This document shows, piece after piece, positions 11,201-19,399 of a DNA stretch of 22,570 bases. A model generated the notes under the pieces. It worked only from the letters and a program-made list of their open reading frames with translations. It did no database searches and had not been told where the DNA came from. The position numbers were made by a program, and so were the translations under genes. Origin of the DNA: a virus; the IMG/VR virus record IMGVR_UViG_3300008448_000718, positions 1-22,570 of that record. One strand, written 5' to 3'. Each line of letters begins with the position of its first letter. The stretch's first letter is position 1.

Positions 11201-14200
11201 CACAAATTCATTATAATAATTCTTATCATAATAAAGTTTAAAATTATATCCTAAAAGTGAAGTATCTGATAAATTAAATACTAGGTTATTATTTTTAATT
11301 GATTGAATTTGTGGATTTATCAAAGAGATAGTTTGACTTGATCCTCCAGTACTTTGAATATTTACTGTATTTGGTGGGATACTTATAGAATCAATATATG
11401 TTTCCGAAAGTTTTATGGTATTATTGCCTGTTTTATATACATAATAATTTCCAGTTGATAGACCGGATGCAACTACATTTGCCGAATATAAAACTTTGTC
11501 CCCAGTTTTAAAATTATGAGAATTAATTGTTATCGTATTATTTACTGTATTGATACCAATTGAACTAAATCCAATTGGATTAATTATAATATTTCCAGTA
11601 GTTATATCCCTTTTTACGTAAACTGATATTGAAGTTCCAATTCCAACTGAAATATTTGGTCTTATATTTAAATCAATCGTATCTCCATTAGATAATTGAT
11701 GAAAAGTTGATACTGAAACTACAGACTTAATGTTTTCGACTTTTCCAGTTATTTGTTTATAGGTACTTTCAAATGAATATTTGCTATTATCACTTCCATT
11801 AGTAATAAAATATACTTCCGAAGAATTGAGATTGGTTTTTATTCCAATAATATTTTTATTTTTATTGGTTACATATACATTTTGAGGTAAATCAAACTGA
11901 GTTGCAGTTGGTGAGGTAGAAACAGAAATATTTGATCCATTATTTGTAAATATTACTGGTTGATTACTTGTAAATGGATGATTTTCGATATAAATCCCCT
12001 GCGTTGGAATAATTCTTGTAATATCAGAATCTCCAAGTTTAAATGTAATGGAATTTGTAATTCCGGCAGTAGTGCCGACTCCCACCGATTGTCTTGGATT
12101 AAAATAAACTTTATTATTAATTTTAGAGTTAAAATAATCTACATTTCCAAAAATAGTAAATGAATCTGGAATAAAATTTATTTGAGTCGTTGCCGTATGA
12201 GATACACCAGTAGACCCTCTTTCAACTTTAAGTATATTGAGATTTTTAATTATTTCCAATACTGATAATGTTTCACTACCAATTACAATACTACTTCCAA
12301 CCGACACCTTTGGTGGAAGTTGAGATAGATATATTTCTGTGGTTAATCCGGATGTTGACGAAGGAATATCTTTTAAAAGATTAGAATAATAAGAAGATAC
12401 CCCGATTCTATATGAATTATTTAATTTACTTAAATTAGTTGAAAATCCAGAAATTGTTACAAAGTCGTTATTTAATAAATTGTGATATGGCAATATAGTA
12501 ACATCTACCTCTCCCTCCCTACCAAAAGTAAAAATAGAATTTTCATATGTTTGTACCGAAGTATTTAATTGTACAATATCTTTTCCACTTATTGATTCTA
12601 CTTTAGCAATCAATCCCCCACCTTGAGTATTAGTGCTATTAAAGGTTAAAATATCACCTACTCTATAATTAGATCCAGAACTAATAATATCAAAATCATT
12701 TACATTACCTTCGGTTACGGAAACGACAATAGATTGTTGTTTTGTAAAGTCATTAGTTTCAATTATAAAATCATTACTAGCATAATTATCAGAAACTTTA
12801 TATGGTAAAGTATTTCTAAGTAAATTAGAGCCGTTAAAATTAAATGACTGATCAAGAGTAGAATTTTCTTCTAAAGTATTAGACCTATATTTGTTTCCAA
12901 TAAAATATGGAAACTGCGGTTCTAAAGAATCGGGATTAATAGTTGCAAAATATGCATATACTCCATTAGGAAATTCTGGCGTTTTTCCAAATCTTCCATT
13001 ATTTTCGTCTAAATCTCCAGAATTTGTGTATTTGTAATCTTCAATAAAAAATCCTTCAGAAAATTGTTCGGGCCTATTAACTACATTAGATGTATTTGAG
13101 GTATATCCGGAAGTTAATAATTTAAGATTTGATTCTACTTCTGGATCGGAATATCCATATGGTCCGTATATTGGATTTCCATCATATGCCCATCCGATTA
13201 TATTTGAAGCACTATTTCCAATATCATTAAATACTGTCCTTAGGTTCTCAAAATATCCACATACTGAATATTGTAGTTTATTTTTACCTTCTTTTAAAAA
13301 TTCATTTCCAAATCTGACATTGTTGTTAATAGTTAGTGATCTAATATTGGTATTTAAAAATGCATTAGATCCTGCAGGTACTACTTTTATTGAGGTTGTT
13401 TCGCTTAAATACCCAATTCCGCCATTTATAATTTTTATGTCTATTATTTTTCCATTGGAAATAACGGGTCTTAAATCTGCTCCAACCCCAACACCAGATG
13501 AATCAATTACAATTATATCTGGTGTCGAATAGTATTCAACCCCACTATATTGAATATTTACAGAATTAATTATACCATTTATAATTATGGGTTGTAACTT
13601 TGCCTCTCTACCATTTTTTATTGATATTAGAGGTTTTCTTTCGAGATTTATTATTGTGGAACCATACCCAAGTCCATTATCATATAAGTAAATATCAATA
13701 ATATTTCCTCTAACTACCGGAGTTGTTACAAGAGATTTATATTCTTGAGTTGTCGTGCCAAACCCAACAGGAGTATATTGTATTGAAACGGAAATATCAG
13801 GATAACTGAAATATTGATATCCAGATCCAATAGAGGAGAATTTAATATAATTTTCTCTTCTGTAGTTTGATATATCTGTTCCCCCAATTCCAGCATCACA
13901 TAATCTGAAGGAATCATTATCATTCTTTAAAATATAGAATTGGGATAGCGTAGAAATTCCTATTGAAGATGCTTCAAAATCATAAGTTACCAATTCTCCA
14001 CTATTAAATCCATGATTTACGAAATTAACAGTATGATTAATTGTAGATATTCCAGATGGGGAAACTATTAATTTTCTATGAGTATATCCATTTCCACCAT
14101 CAATTACTTTAATTTCTGATACTGTATTTTTATATGAAGCAGTATAAAATTTATGAATTCCTGTAGTATTACTTCCATTAAAATTTATTGTATTGATTCC

Positions 14201-16900
14201 AGAAGAATAATCTGAAGCGGATGGATAAAGTCTGATAGTTCTATTATTATCAACTTTGGCATAATATATTGCATTATTAATTAAAGTTAAATTAGTAGTT
14301 CCAATACCAATAGAAGAATTTCCAAGAGAATTATAAATTATAGATTCCCCATTATTTAAAAAATGGTCGGTTAAGAATACTAATTGTGATGTTGTAGTAC
14401 TAATTCCTCCAGAATTTGTAGTTAGTCTTCCATCAAATAAAATATCTCTTTGTCTCTTGGTAATAATCGGTTTTAGATTTGCTCCAGAACCATTACCACC
14501 ACTTACACCAATAGATACAATTTTATCAATATCATAGTCTTGTGAATCTATATAAACTTTTTTAATAGATCCACTGACTACTGGTTGAACTAGCGCGGTT
14601 GATTGATTTCCTGGAGAAATTGTTATTAATGGGGGATTAATAACATCATAGTTAGTTCCTCCGTTCAAAACTTCGACAGATTTTAATGGACCATAATAAA
14701 CTTTATCTTCAGACTTATAGTTACTAATCTCCACACCATTAATCAACATTCCAGTTGATCCTGGAATTGTCACCTCTGCCATTCCATTATCAATAGTATT
14801 AGTGTTTTCTATTAATGTAAATTTTTTAAATAATTTTTGAGCGCCAATTATTTCAGATTTTTGAGAATATAGTGTAAATTTATGTATTTGGTTATTAAAA
14901 TTGGAATCTAAAAATGTTAGAAAACTATTAGTTCCAATAAATGATTTTGATGAGTATAATCTTATGCCGTTATTCGGATTTTGAACTTCGACATAATAGT
15001 CTCCAGTATCCAATCCAACAATAGGTGTTCCGGAGGGTTGATAATAAATTCTATCTCCAGTAATAAATGGAACACCACTTCCAAATAATATAGTAGTATA
15101 ATTACCATCTATTACATTGGACAAAGCAGTGGCATTTGAGGTCTTAATATTTTTTTCTATTTCATATGTGTAATTACCAGTAAATTCACTCCTTCCGGAT
15201 GGTAAAGAATTTGAGGCAACATAGGCATATTCATCATCAACATCGATATATAAATTTTGTATATCGGATAGCACAACATTATTTCCGAATTCAATAGGTA
15301 CAGTTAAACTGCGAGATGTATTAATTTTTCTTCTTAAATCATATTTTACTCCAGACTCCGGAGTAAAGACCAAATTATCTAAAATGACTCTATTTTCTAA
15401 AACATTAATATCAGAAATATAAGCTATATTTGTAAAAGAAGAAGATATGATATTAGTGTCTCTCTCTAAGATTTCAACTCTATCTCCTATTTTTAAACTA
15501 GATCTATCAATTGGACTTAGTAGTATGAAATTATTAATATCCTTTATCTGATATCTTGAACTTGTATTGTATATCCAAGAATTTGCAAAAATTTCCTTAT
15601 ATTTTCTATTATTTTTTGGATTATCGATTACATTGCCAATACTTTTAACCGAAATAATCTGATTTTCATCTAAATTCAAAGTATCAGATACTTGTGCAAA
15701 TTTTGATAATACTCCAGTAAATCTAAGTTCAACTTTTTTAGTAAGATCTCCATTTTCATATCCATAATAAGTTTCGTCGGATCTTATGTTATCTGCTAAA
15801 ATAATTTCATCTTCAATTCCCGTGCATCCAAAAAATTGATTTATACTCTTACTGGTATATTCAATTTCATTATTTCCGGATATAAGTTTTCCTTGCTCCA
15901 AAAATCCAATCGTAGAATCAACCGAAATCACAGATGCTCCGGGAGAAACATTTTCCAAACATCTAGTGCTAGAAGTAATTGAAAATTTTCCTTCAACAGA
16001 TGAGGTATCATTATACCCAACAAAAAGTGAAATTTTAAAATATTGTATATTATTCCTAGTGAATGGTTCTACTTCTGAAATTGAAGCACTAGTGTCATCA
16101 TCATTAGATTTTTTAATTGTTTGTCCAACTAAATTTAAAGGATTTCCAGAGATTTTTTCTGCGATTACAATTTCTCTTCTGATAAATTCTGCAGAAGAAG
16201 CTTTAATCAAAAAATCTTCTAAATTTACAACCTGTGGGGTAACTCCATAAAGAATATTAAATAGAATTCTAAATGATTCGTCAGTTCCTTTTGCCTGATA
16301 AAAAGACCTTGCTTCTTTTATAAAATTTCCAACATTTAAATCGGAAACGAAATCAATATTTTCTAATCCTGGAGTAAATGTATATTTTATTTTTTTGTAA
16401 AATTCTTTTAAAAATAAAGAACTTAGATTTTGTACGGAAGATCCACTAACATGAGATGCAGATACTGATTCTGAAAATACTAACTCTTCCTGATTTAAAT
16501 TTGAATGGTAATTAGTAATGCCACTAAATCCACGAATACAACCGATAAATGTATTTGTGGTTATTCCAGTATATGTAATAATTTCATCATCAATTTTTAA
16601 TAATCCATAATTTTGCGGAAATCCTTTAGTACTGCTAACATTAATTACATTATCACTGGAAGAAATTTGAGAAGTGGTATGTGTACTATCTACTACTACT
16701 TCTGGCGTTAAATTATCTAATTTTAGGTATTGATCTAAATTTTCTGCTATGTCAACAGGTCCACTTTGATATTCTTGAGAAATATAATATTGTTTTAAAA
16801 ATTCTAACGCATTTGGACTTTCATCCAAAATAAAATCTGGAAGTTGATTATTAATAACTTGCTGAATCTTAACTCTAGATTCGAACCCAGTTTGTATCAT
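5294..16900 (-). CDS. 7: Giant gp7-like baseplate wedge protein with modular beta repeats and a YHYH-type segment
   Basis: At 3868 aa this is the largest gene in the window. It occupies the T4 gene 7 slot between 6 and 8. The segment at about residues 195-262 (EARSFYQAKGTDESFRILF, then LVGQTIK) resembles the T4 gp7 segment SRSYDFYSTKGIEASYKFLF ... LVGQTIY, which lies toward the C-terminus in T4 (about 1032 aa). After it come some 3600 residues rich in Ser, Thr, Asn, Gly and Ile. These hold several repeat types: GGxGY repeats (near 745, 932, 1157, 2018, 2098, 3304, 3348); NHxFxxGxxVxY repeats (near 605, 838, 957, 1635, 1792, 2917); and IDxExIxYT...RGFxG repeats (near 105, 340, 3045). GWAYDGNPIYGPYGY (about 1235-1250) looks like a YHYH-domain segment. 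Near 3470-3550 is a phage fibre-like INGIIQDPGVAYEFDGG module. ATG 16898-16900 follows the gp6 stop by one base, with AAGAG upstream. The wedge role is inferred from position and N-terminal similarity. Confidence 0.82.
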   Translation of the reverse strand: MIQTGFESRVKIQQVINNQLPDFILDESPNALEFLKQYYISQEYQSGPVDIAENLDQYLKLDNLTPEVVVDSTHTTSQISSSDNVINVSSTKGFPQNYGLLKIDDEIITYTGITTNTFIGCIRGFSGITNYHSNLNQEELVFSESVSASHVSGSSVQNLSSLFLKEFYKKIKYTFTPGLENIDFVSDLNVGNFIKEARSFYQAKGTDESFRILFNILYGVTPQVVNLEDFLIKASSAEFIRREIVIAEKISGNPLNLVGQTIKKSNDDDTSASISEVEPFTRNNIQYFKISLFVGYNDTSSVEGKFSITSSTRCLENVSPGASVISVDSTIGFLEQGKLISGNNEIEYTSKSINQFFGCTGIEDEIILADNIRSDETYYGYENGDLTKKVELRFTGVLSKFAQVSDTLNLDENQIISVKSIGNVIDNPKNNRKYKEIFANSWIYNTSSRYQIKDINNFILLSPIDRSSLKIGDRVEILERDTNIISSSFTNIAYISDINVLENRVILDNLVFTPESGVKYDLRRKINTSRSLTVPIEFGNNVVLSDIQNLYIDVDDEYAYVASNSLPSGRSEFTGNYTYEIEKNIKTSNATALSNVIDGNYTTILFGSGVPFITGDRIYYQPSGTPIVGLDTGDYYVEVQNPNNGIRLYSSKSFIGTNSFLTFLDSNFNNQIHKFTLYSQKSEIIGAQKLFKKFTLIENTNTIDNGMAEVTIPGSTGMLINGVEISNYKSEDKVYYGPLKSVEVLNGGTNYDVINPPLITISPGNQSTALVQPVVSGSIKKVYIDSQDYDIDKIVSIGVSGGNGSGANLKPIITKRQRDILFDGRLTTNSGGISTTTSQLVFLTDHFLNNGESIIYNSLGNSSIGIGTTNLTLINNAIYYAKVDNNRTIRLYPSASDYSSGINTINFNGSNTTGIHKFYTASYKNTVSEIKVIDGGNGYTHRKLIVSPSGISTINHTVNFVNHGFNSGELVTYDFEASSIGISTLSQFYILKNDNDSFRLCDAGIGGTDISNYRRENYIKFSSIGSGYQYFSYPDISVSIQYTPVGFGTTTQEYKSLVTTPVVRGNIIDIYLYDNGLGYGSTIINLERKPLISIKNGREAKLQPIIINGIINSVNIQYSGVEYYSTPDIIVIDSSGVGVGADLRPVISNGKIIDIKIINGGIGYLSETTSIKVVPAGSNAFLNTNIRSLTINNNVRFGNEFLKEGKNKLQYSVCGYFENLRTVFNDIGNSASNIIGWAYDGNPIYGPYGYSDPEVESNLKLLTSGYTSNTSNVVNRPEQFSEGFFIEDYKYTNSGDLDENNGRFGKTPEFPNGVYAYFATINPDSLEPQFPYFIGNKYRSNTLEENSTLDQSFNFNGSNLLRNTLPYKVSDNYASNDFIIETNDFTKQQSIVVSVTEGNVNDFDIISSGSNYRVGDILTFNSTNTQGGGLIAKVESISGKDIVQLNTSVQTYENSIFTFGREGEVDVTILPYHNLLNNDFVTISGFSTNLSKLNNSYRIGVSSYYSNLLKDIPSSTSGLTTEIYLSQLPPKVSVGSSIVIGSETLSVLEIIKNLNILKVERGSTGVSHTATTQINFIPDSFTIFGNVDYFNSKINNKVYFNPRQSVGVGTTAGITNSITFKLGDSDITRIIPTQGIYIENHPFTSNQPVIFTNNGSNISVSTSPTATQFDLPQNVYVTNKNKNIIGIKTNLNSSEVYFITNGSDNSKYSFESTYKQITGKVENIKSVVSVSTFHQLSNGDTIDLNIRPNISVGIGTSISVYVKRDITTGNIIINPIGFSSIGINTVNNTITINSHNFKTGDKVLYSANVVASGLSTGNYYVYKTGNNTIKLSETYIDSISIPPNTVNIQSTGGSSQTISLINPQIQSIKNNNLVFNLSDTSLLGYNFKLYYDKNYYNEFVSTSDSASFTLSGIGTVGVSTNASLTINYDNKLPTKLYYNLEKSGSISTSDTSVNNYSEILFTDSKYNSKYKISSIGSTTFNICLSELPEKLSYSQNECDILEYITNSLSTQGSISKINIVSGGSGYKKLPTFTGSNSITGKDAYIIAKSKNIGNAKEIRIINEGFEYSSDKTLHPIAYVSPLITIKNSNTIGIITVTDGGKGYIDAPSIAIVDSATGEQINSGILEANLVGSSINSVNILQEPKGLPETTVQLFSTNNTNGISIQKVESNSATSFTCYITTPTLGFISNPFDIGDEVFVEGIQKFNSEGSGFNSEDYGYKFFTISNYDNTGVLDAVTIDISDLTTNTGIAKTIQDSLGNIIKKTDYPSFDVFQISSSFIVSEKIISNNTERDLEISSYDNSFIKVSGTYQLSVGEVIVGKESGTIATIDKIEDGVGVFEVDYSVKKSLGWINDTGKLNQDNQVIPNNDYYQNLSYTVKSPITYQDQRTPVNSLLHASGLKNFADTGITSTSNCGISSFSNISSIVYDVIEEKRVDTIYNFDLVQDIDVIGSSSKFLKLKNKKLTDYTECRTNVVLKIDDINREFSNLDGEPSEFVNLLELNSGISYDNVLVRVSNSDNSQIQLSELVILNDGNNLFLAEKGTLINAGIGFTHTSEEEFGTFLLVEDATGDNYLRFNPKDPFNIDYNVKLIKSNFISSLPGIGTTSIGFINLTGSNKTTTTGIQTSIISVESNKFSSLYSNIHIVDSVTNQMNFVEVYLNHNGTDTFISEYYFDSEFLSNNYSGNFIGTFSANISSGILSLKYTSNSPNPVNIRSKIVGFGTTSVGTGEYRFISSGEIPGNERSAVYRSTYSSTVSSASTIISLNKFNFNAVKSLVEVSIGSTSALHQIMLVQDVNNIYVQQAAFLSAENNTGIGTFGGEYIGDNFELKFYPDPSIITEIKISSFNQCLYTFLDVENNPPNLNYGSVTESIDILFYNAINGDRINKTEFNLTSDGNPIFAKIFNPSDSSVLNLETGIFTIQNHFFSPQERLIYTPKSTFIGVGTGPLGIGATLNSVGVVTTLLPSEVYVIRLSNDSFKLSTRKDYASLGIGVTFTSYGQGNAHQLEMFKKNEKVIITIDNLVQYPLLFTPIYHTLSGNGGQISAGSSIFALSGISTIVPKDILKIDNEYMGVLNVGLGTTNIGPITNSGNINLVQVNRGFVGSSATIHTDSKEARVYRGSYNIVDNNIFFSESPRGNPQIERDSRNLVFETSDFTGRVFLRNDYTSNQIYDDISNKFTGIGRTFTLTVGGANTVGLGTSGGNGILFINSVFQTPTTTNNPQNNFKIIENSTIGISSVVFSGIRNPVTDDIITSEFDINQNQTPRGGIIISLGSSIGLGYATLVGASVTAVVGPGGSIVSVGLGTTDNIGSGYNGIVSIGVSVYQSGHTGAAATISATVGAGGTLSFTVVGGGTGYTNPQIFVSEPSYENLEIVGVSRLGVGATTDTGIGLLLNVEVGASSTTGIGSTYFEVSKFSISRQGYSFQRGDVFKPVGLVTAKGLASPLSEFQLTVLNTFTDSFAAWQFGEFDYIDTIKNYQDGIRTRFPLYYNGELLSFEILEGSQVNLSNALLIIINGIIQDPGVAYEFDGGTSFVFTTAPKVEDNIAIFFYRGTAGDDSELITDINETLKKGDTVQVLKNNQFPTTVTQNNRIIFDLSFSDKFETNLYSGQGIDIQNYKPLSWTKQKIDRKINGENVYKTRDSIESLIYPTSRIIKDFSTTDTEIFVDNAEFFDFDNPNTFDALIVNGISTTATGSVEKISNIGLVNGFSGIITGITTSVGSNGNPLALKFYLNSASYVGLQTGYPIYVFDTRVGNGVTSIDSSNSSIVGIGTTFIDNIYYVHQFSSSGTVGIITCNIQSNTSIVGLVSTGSIIKPIGKYSWGRLSGFTRSNSPISIGVTGNTVDVGLSTFATIQRRGTGLRNTGALPKLL

Positions 16901-16901
16901 A

Positions 16902-18791
16902 TTACGCTCTTATTAAATTCCCGTTTGAATAACTTGATGTATAATAATCTCTGGAAAATACTGTTCCAGAGATTTCATCGCCAGAGGCAATTACATCTCT
17001 TACCATATTTATTGTGCTTTCTGAAATGCTAAAATTCAAATACAAGTCCTTTAATCCAATAACATCATTTGATTCTGGAAATGCCTGTATTTCAATAATA
17101 TTATTTTCTTTGGATGTTGAAATGATATTTAAGGTTCCTAGTTTTATTTCGCCTTTTGAATAATCAACAGTTCCAGCAGACTTTGATATGACCCTAGCAG
17201 TTCCATCGGGCAAAGGTTTTACTATTGATAAAATTCCAGTTTTTCCATCTGAATTTGGAACATCTGTAAAATATACCGTATCAGATTCTCCTGAAATTTT
17301 AAATCCGGTAGATTTAATATTATATCCATTACCAGTTATGTGAAATTTATTTCCAAAACACAGTTCATATTGGGTAAACTGGTTTATAAGTGCCTTTAAA
17401 TCTCTTCTTATTCTAACTTTAGTAATATTGGATGTTATAGAATTATCCGTATTGTCAATTATTTGTAGAACTTTGCTATATTTAAATCTTCCTCCAAATC
17501 TATTAAGATCTAAAGAATTCGAATATTCAGTTAATGAGTTAATTACCTTTGTTTTTAGTGATTCTACAGCAAATACTTGAGAATAATTATAATAAATTGA
17601 AGAATCAATTTCAACATACAATACTTTAAGATCAATTATTTTTTGATTGATTCCAGAAATACTATATTTTTTTAACTGAGATAAAATTCTTGATTTTGAG
17701 AAATCAGAAACATAGGTTCCATTTTTTGGTTTAATACTAATGGATACTGTTCCAAACTCTGGGGGATCTAATTCCTCACCACCAATTACGGCGACTGATT
17801 CGGTGTCTGGATAAATGTTTTTAATGATGGATTCATAATCTCTGGACGTTACTGCTCTATACTGTGAAGAATATATCCTTGGTGCAAAATATTTAATTGA
17901 ATCGATTGACTCTATTTCCGAACCATTTTGCGATGATTGGGATGTTAAAATTGATACGGAACCCGTATCAACAAATCCATTATCCGCACTTCTAATGCTT
18001 CCGGCAAAAGAAAATGAAGATGCACCATTACCTTCTTTCCCGTCAGTAACAATATAATTTACAGTAATTACGGCATTATTTTCTAATTTTTTGCCGATAA
18101 GTCCATCACCGAAAAGTAATTCATATTTTTCATCTTGAACTTCTTGTAAAAGATAAATTGTTGATGTTGAATTTACATCTAGGATATTATCAACCAAAGA
18201 ATATTCTAAACCAAGGCCACTGTCATTAATTCCTTTTACATATACGGTTATTGTAGAAGTATCAATAAATGAATTGTCCAGTATAAATCTTTGGTCTAAA
18301 GATCCATCAACCGTAAATTGTTTTGTTAAAAATGTTCCCTGATAAATGTCAATGTCATTGAATGATGCGATTCCATCGACAACATTTGCCGATATATTAT
18401 CTGGAACTGAAAATGTATATGAACTATTATTAACAGATCCAACACATACTAATCCTGCCTTAAGTGTTAGAGTTGGTGTATTTGATGTAGTGATGACATT
18501 AAAGGATACTTGTGCCTTTGCTGCCGTTCTGGAGCGAGGTACATATCCAATATTTCTTGCCAGCGAAACCACATTTTCTCGGAGAGTTGCAGAATCCAAG
18601 AAAGATTCATTCACAATCATATTCGAGTTAAATGCCGTAATATAAGTGTTATACGCTAGGGTGTCTATCAGTACCGAAAAATTAGACCCCTCAAAGTCAA
18701 AATCCGTGAATGTGGAGTTAGCACGGAGATAATCCTTAATAGAGGTCTTTATCTGGTCAAAGTCTAGATTTGTAAATTTAGTAAAAGGCAT
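16902..18791 (-). CDS. 6: T4 gp6-like baseplate wedge subunit (Baseplate_J family)
   Basis: The protein has 629 aa, close to T4 gp6 (about 660). It begins MPFTKFTNLDFDQIKTSIKD and continues with FEGSNFSVLIDTLAYNTY and LARNIGYVPRSRTAAKA, the typical N-terminal pattern of cyanophage gp6 and of baseplate J-like proteins. The stretch around residues 305-360 (SSQYRAVTSRDYESIIKNI, then DPPEFGTVSISIKP) matches the J-family pattern in which T-x-x-D-Y-E precedes a beta strand. gp6 forms the dimeric core of each wedge and the inner ring of the baseplate together with gp25 and gp53. The ATG lies one base after the gene 25 stop (TAAAATG), with GAGG about 12 bases upstream, so translational coupling is likely. 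No signal peptide or membrane segment is seen. Confidence 0.95.
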   Translation of the reverse strand: MPFTKFTNLDFDQIKTSIKDYLRANSTFTDFDFEGSNFSVLIDTLAYNTYITAFNSNMIVNESFLDSATLRENVVSLARNIGYVPRSRTAAKAQVSFNVITTSNTPTLTLKAGLVCVGSVNNSSYTFSVPDNISANVVDGIASFNDIDIYQGTFLTKQFTVDGSLDQRFILDNSFIDTSTITVYVKGINDSGLGLEYSLVDNILDVNSTSTIYLLQEVQDEKYELLFGDGLIGKKLENNAVITVNYIVTDGKEGNGASSFSFAGSIRSADNGFVDTGSVSILTSQSSQNGSEIESIDSIKYFAPRIYSSQYRAVTSRDYESIIKNIYPDTESVAVIGGEELDPPEFGTVSISIKPKNGTYVSDFSKSRILSQLKKYSISGINQKIIDLKVLYVEIDSSIYYNYSQVFAVESLKTKVINSLTEYSNSLDLNRFGGRFKYSKVLQIIDNTDNSITSNITKVRIRRDLKALINQFTQYELCFGNKFHITGNGYNIKSTGFKISGESDTVYFTDVPNSDGKTGILSIVKPLPDGTARVISKSAGTVDYSKGEIKLGTLNIISTSKENNIIEIQAFPESNDVIGLKDLYLNFSISESTINMVRDVIASGDEISGTVFSRDYYTSSYSNGNLIRA

Positions 18792-18792
18792 T

Positions 18793-19194
18793 TTATCTGG
18801 TTGCCTCTAGTATGAATGAATATTCTTGAGTTGGAAATTCTTGCCCGATAATGTCAAAAATAATTGTTACATTAAATGTATTATCATCCGGAATAGGATC
18901 TACCTGAACTATTACATTATCAACTCTCGGTTCGAAGTTATTAATCGATATTTCAATTTGACTTTGTATTACTGATGCAGTACCAAAATCAACAAATTCA
19001 AATAAACTTTTTGTAATATCGGATCCTAATAATGAATTGAAGAATCTTTCCGTTGGAATAGTTTCTACAATATTTCTTACGGATCTACGAATTGCATTTT
19101 CATTTTTTAATACGGGCAGATCCTTTGTCACTGGATGCGGTTCAAAGGATAAACTGATATCTTTAAATGATCTGGATATCCTTTGAATTGCCAT
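18793..19194 (-). CDS. 25: T4 gp25-like baseplate wedge protein
   Basis: The protein has 133 aa, the family's usual length (T4 gp25 is 132). The central ENAIRRSVRNIVETIPTERF and the later IEISINNFEPRVDNVIVQV match the GPW/gp25 family, in which the NxEPR motif is the most conserved feature (T4 NYEPRIDKL). Although the family was once described as lysozyme-like, gp25 is a structural wedge protein that contacts gp6 and the sheath start. The ATG at 19192-19194 is the only sensible start. It lacks a clear Shine-Dalgarno sequence but sits 19 bases after a perfect late promoter octamer, so the leader would be very short. It is the first gene of the 25-6-7-8 run. Confidence 0.95.
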   Translation of the reverse strand: MAIQRISRSFKDISLSFEPHPVTKDLPVLKNENAIRRSVRNIVETIPTERFFNSLLGSDITKSLFEFVDFGTASVIQSQIEISINNFEPRVDNVIVQVDPIPDDNTFNVTIIFDIIGQEFPTQEYSFILEATR

Positions 19195-19213
19195 CGAACA
19201 AAAGTTTTTTATT

Positions 19214-19221
19214 TATTTATA
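19214..19221 (-). promoter_or_regulatory. T4-type late promoter octamer before gene 25
   Basis: TATAAATA on the minus strand lies directly after the stop codon of the 58-aa gene and 19 bases before the gene 25 ATG. The exact match to the T4 late consensus, in the gap before the first baseplate gene, makes this the best supported late promoter in the window. It would drive the 25-6-7 run. Confidence 0.72.
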
Positions 19222-19222
19222 C

Positions 19223-19399
19223 TTACTTCCAGGAAGAACCATAGCTTGGTTCTGTTCCATATGACCAATCATCATAGTCCTCATCATTACGAATTTTTTC
19301 GTGTAGTTCGACCTGTTTTTTTAAATTGTGTTTTGGTGCAAGGTCATAAACAACTTCTTGAATGACTCTTTTTTGATTTTCGTCTGATTCGAATAGCAT
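19223..19399 (-). CDS. Small acidic hypothetical protein (58 aa)
   Basis: This short gene starts at ATG 19397-19399 and ends at TAA 19223-19225. Its Shine-Dalgarno sequence is among the best in the window: AGGAG six bases before the ATG. The protein begins MLFESDENQKRVIQEVVYDL, continues through a charged helix-prone stretch (KKQVELHEKIRNDEDYDD), and ends in an aromatic, Ser/Gly-rich tail (WSYGTEPSYGSSWK). I do not recognise a family. It lies between speD and gene 25, in the same direction, with two or three small hairpins just upstream of its ribosome binding site. The good initiation signal, the fit between neighbours and the late promoter placed just after its stop argue that it is real. 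Confidence 0.72.
   Translation of the reverse strand: MLFESDENQKRVIQEVVYDLAPKHNLKKQVELHEKIRNDEDYDDWSYGTEPSYGSSWK

Noticed and set aside
13726-13923. Minus-strand frame of 65 codons
   Set aside because: It is an alternative frame inside the giant gene.
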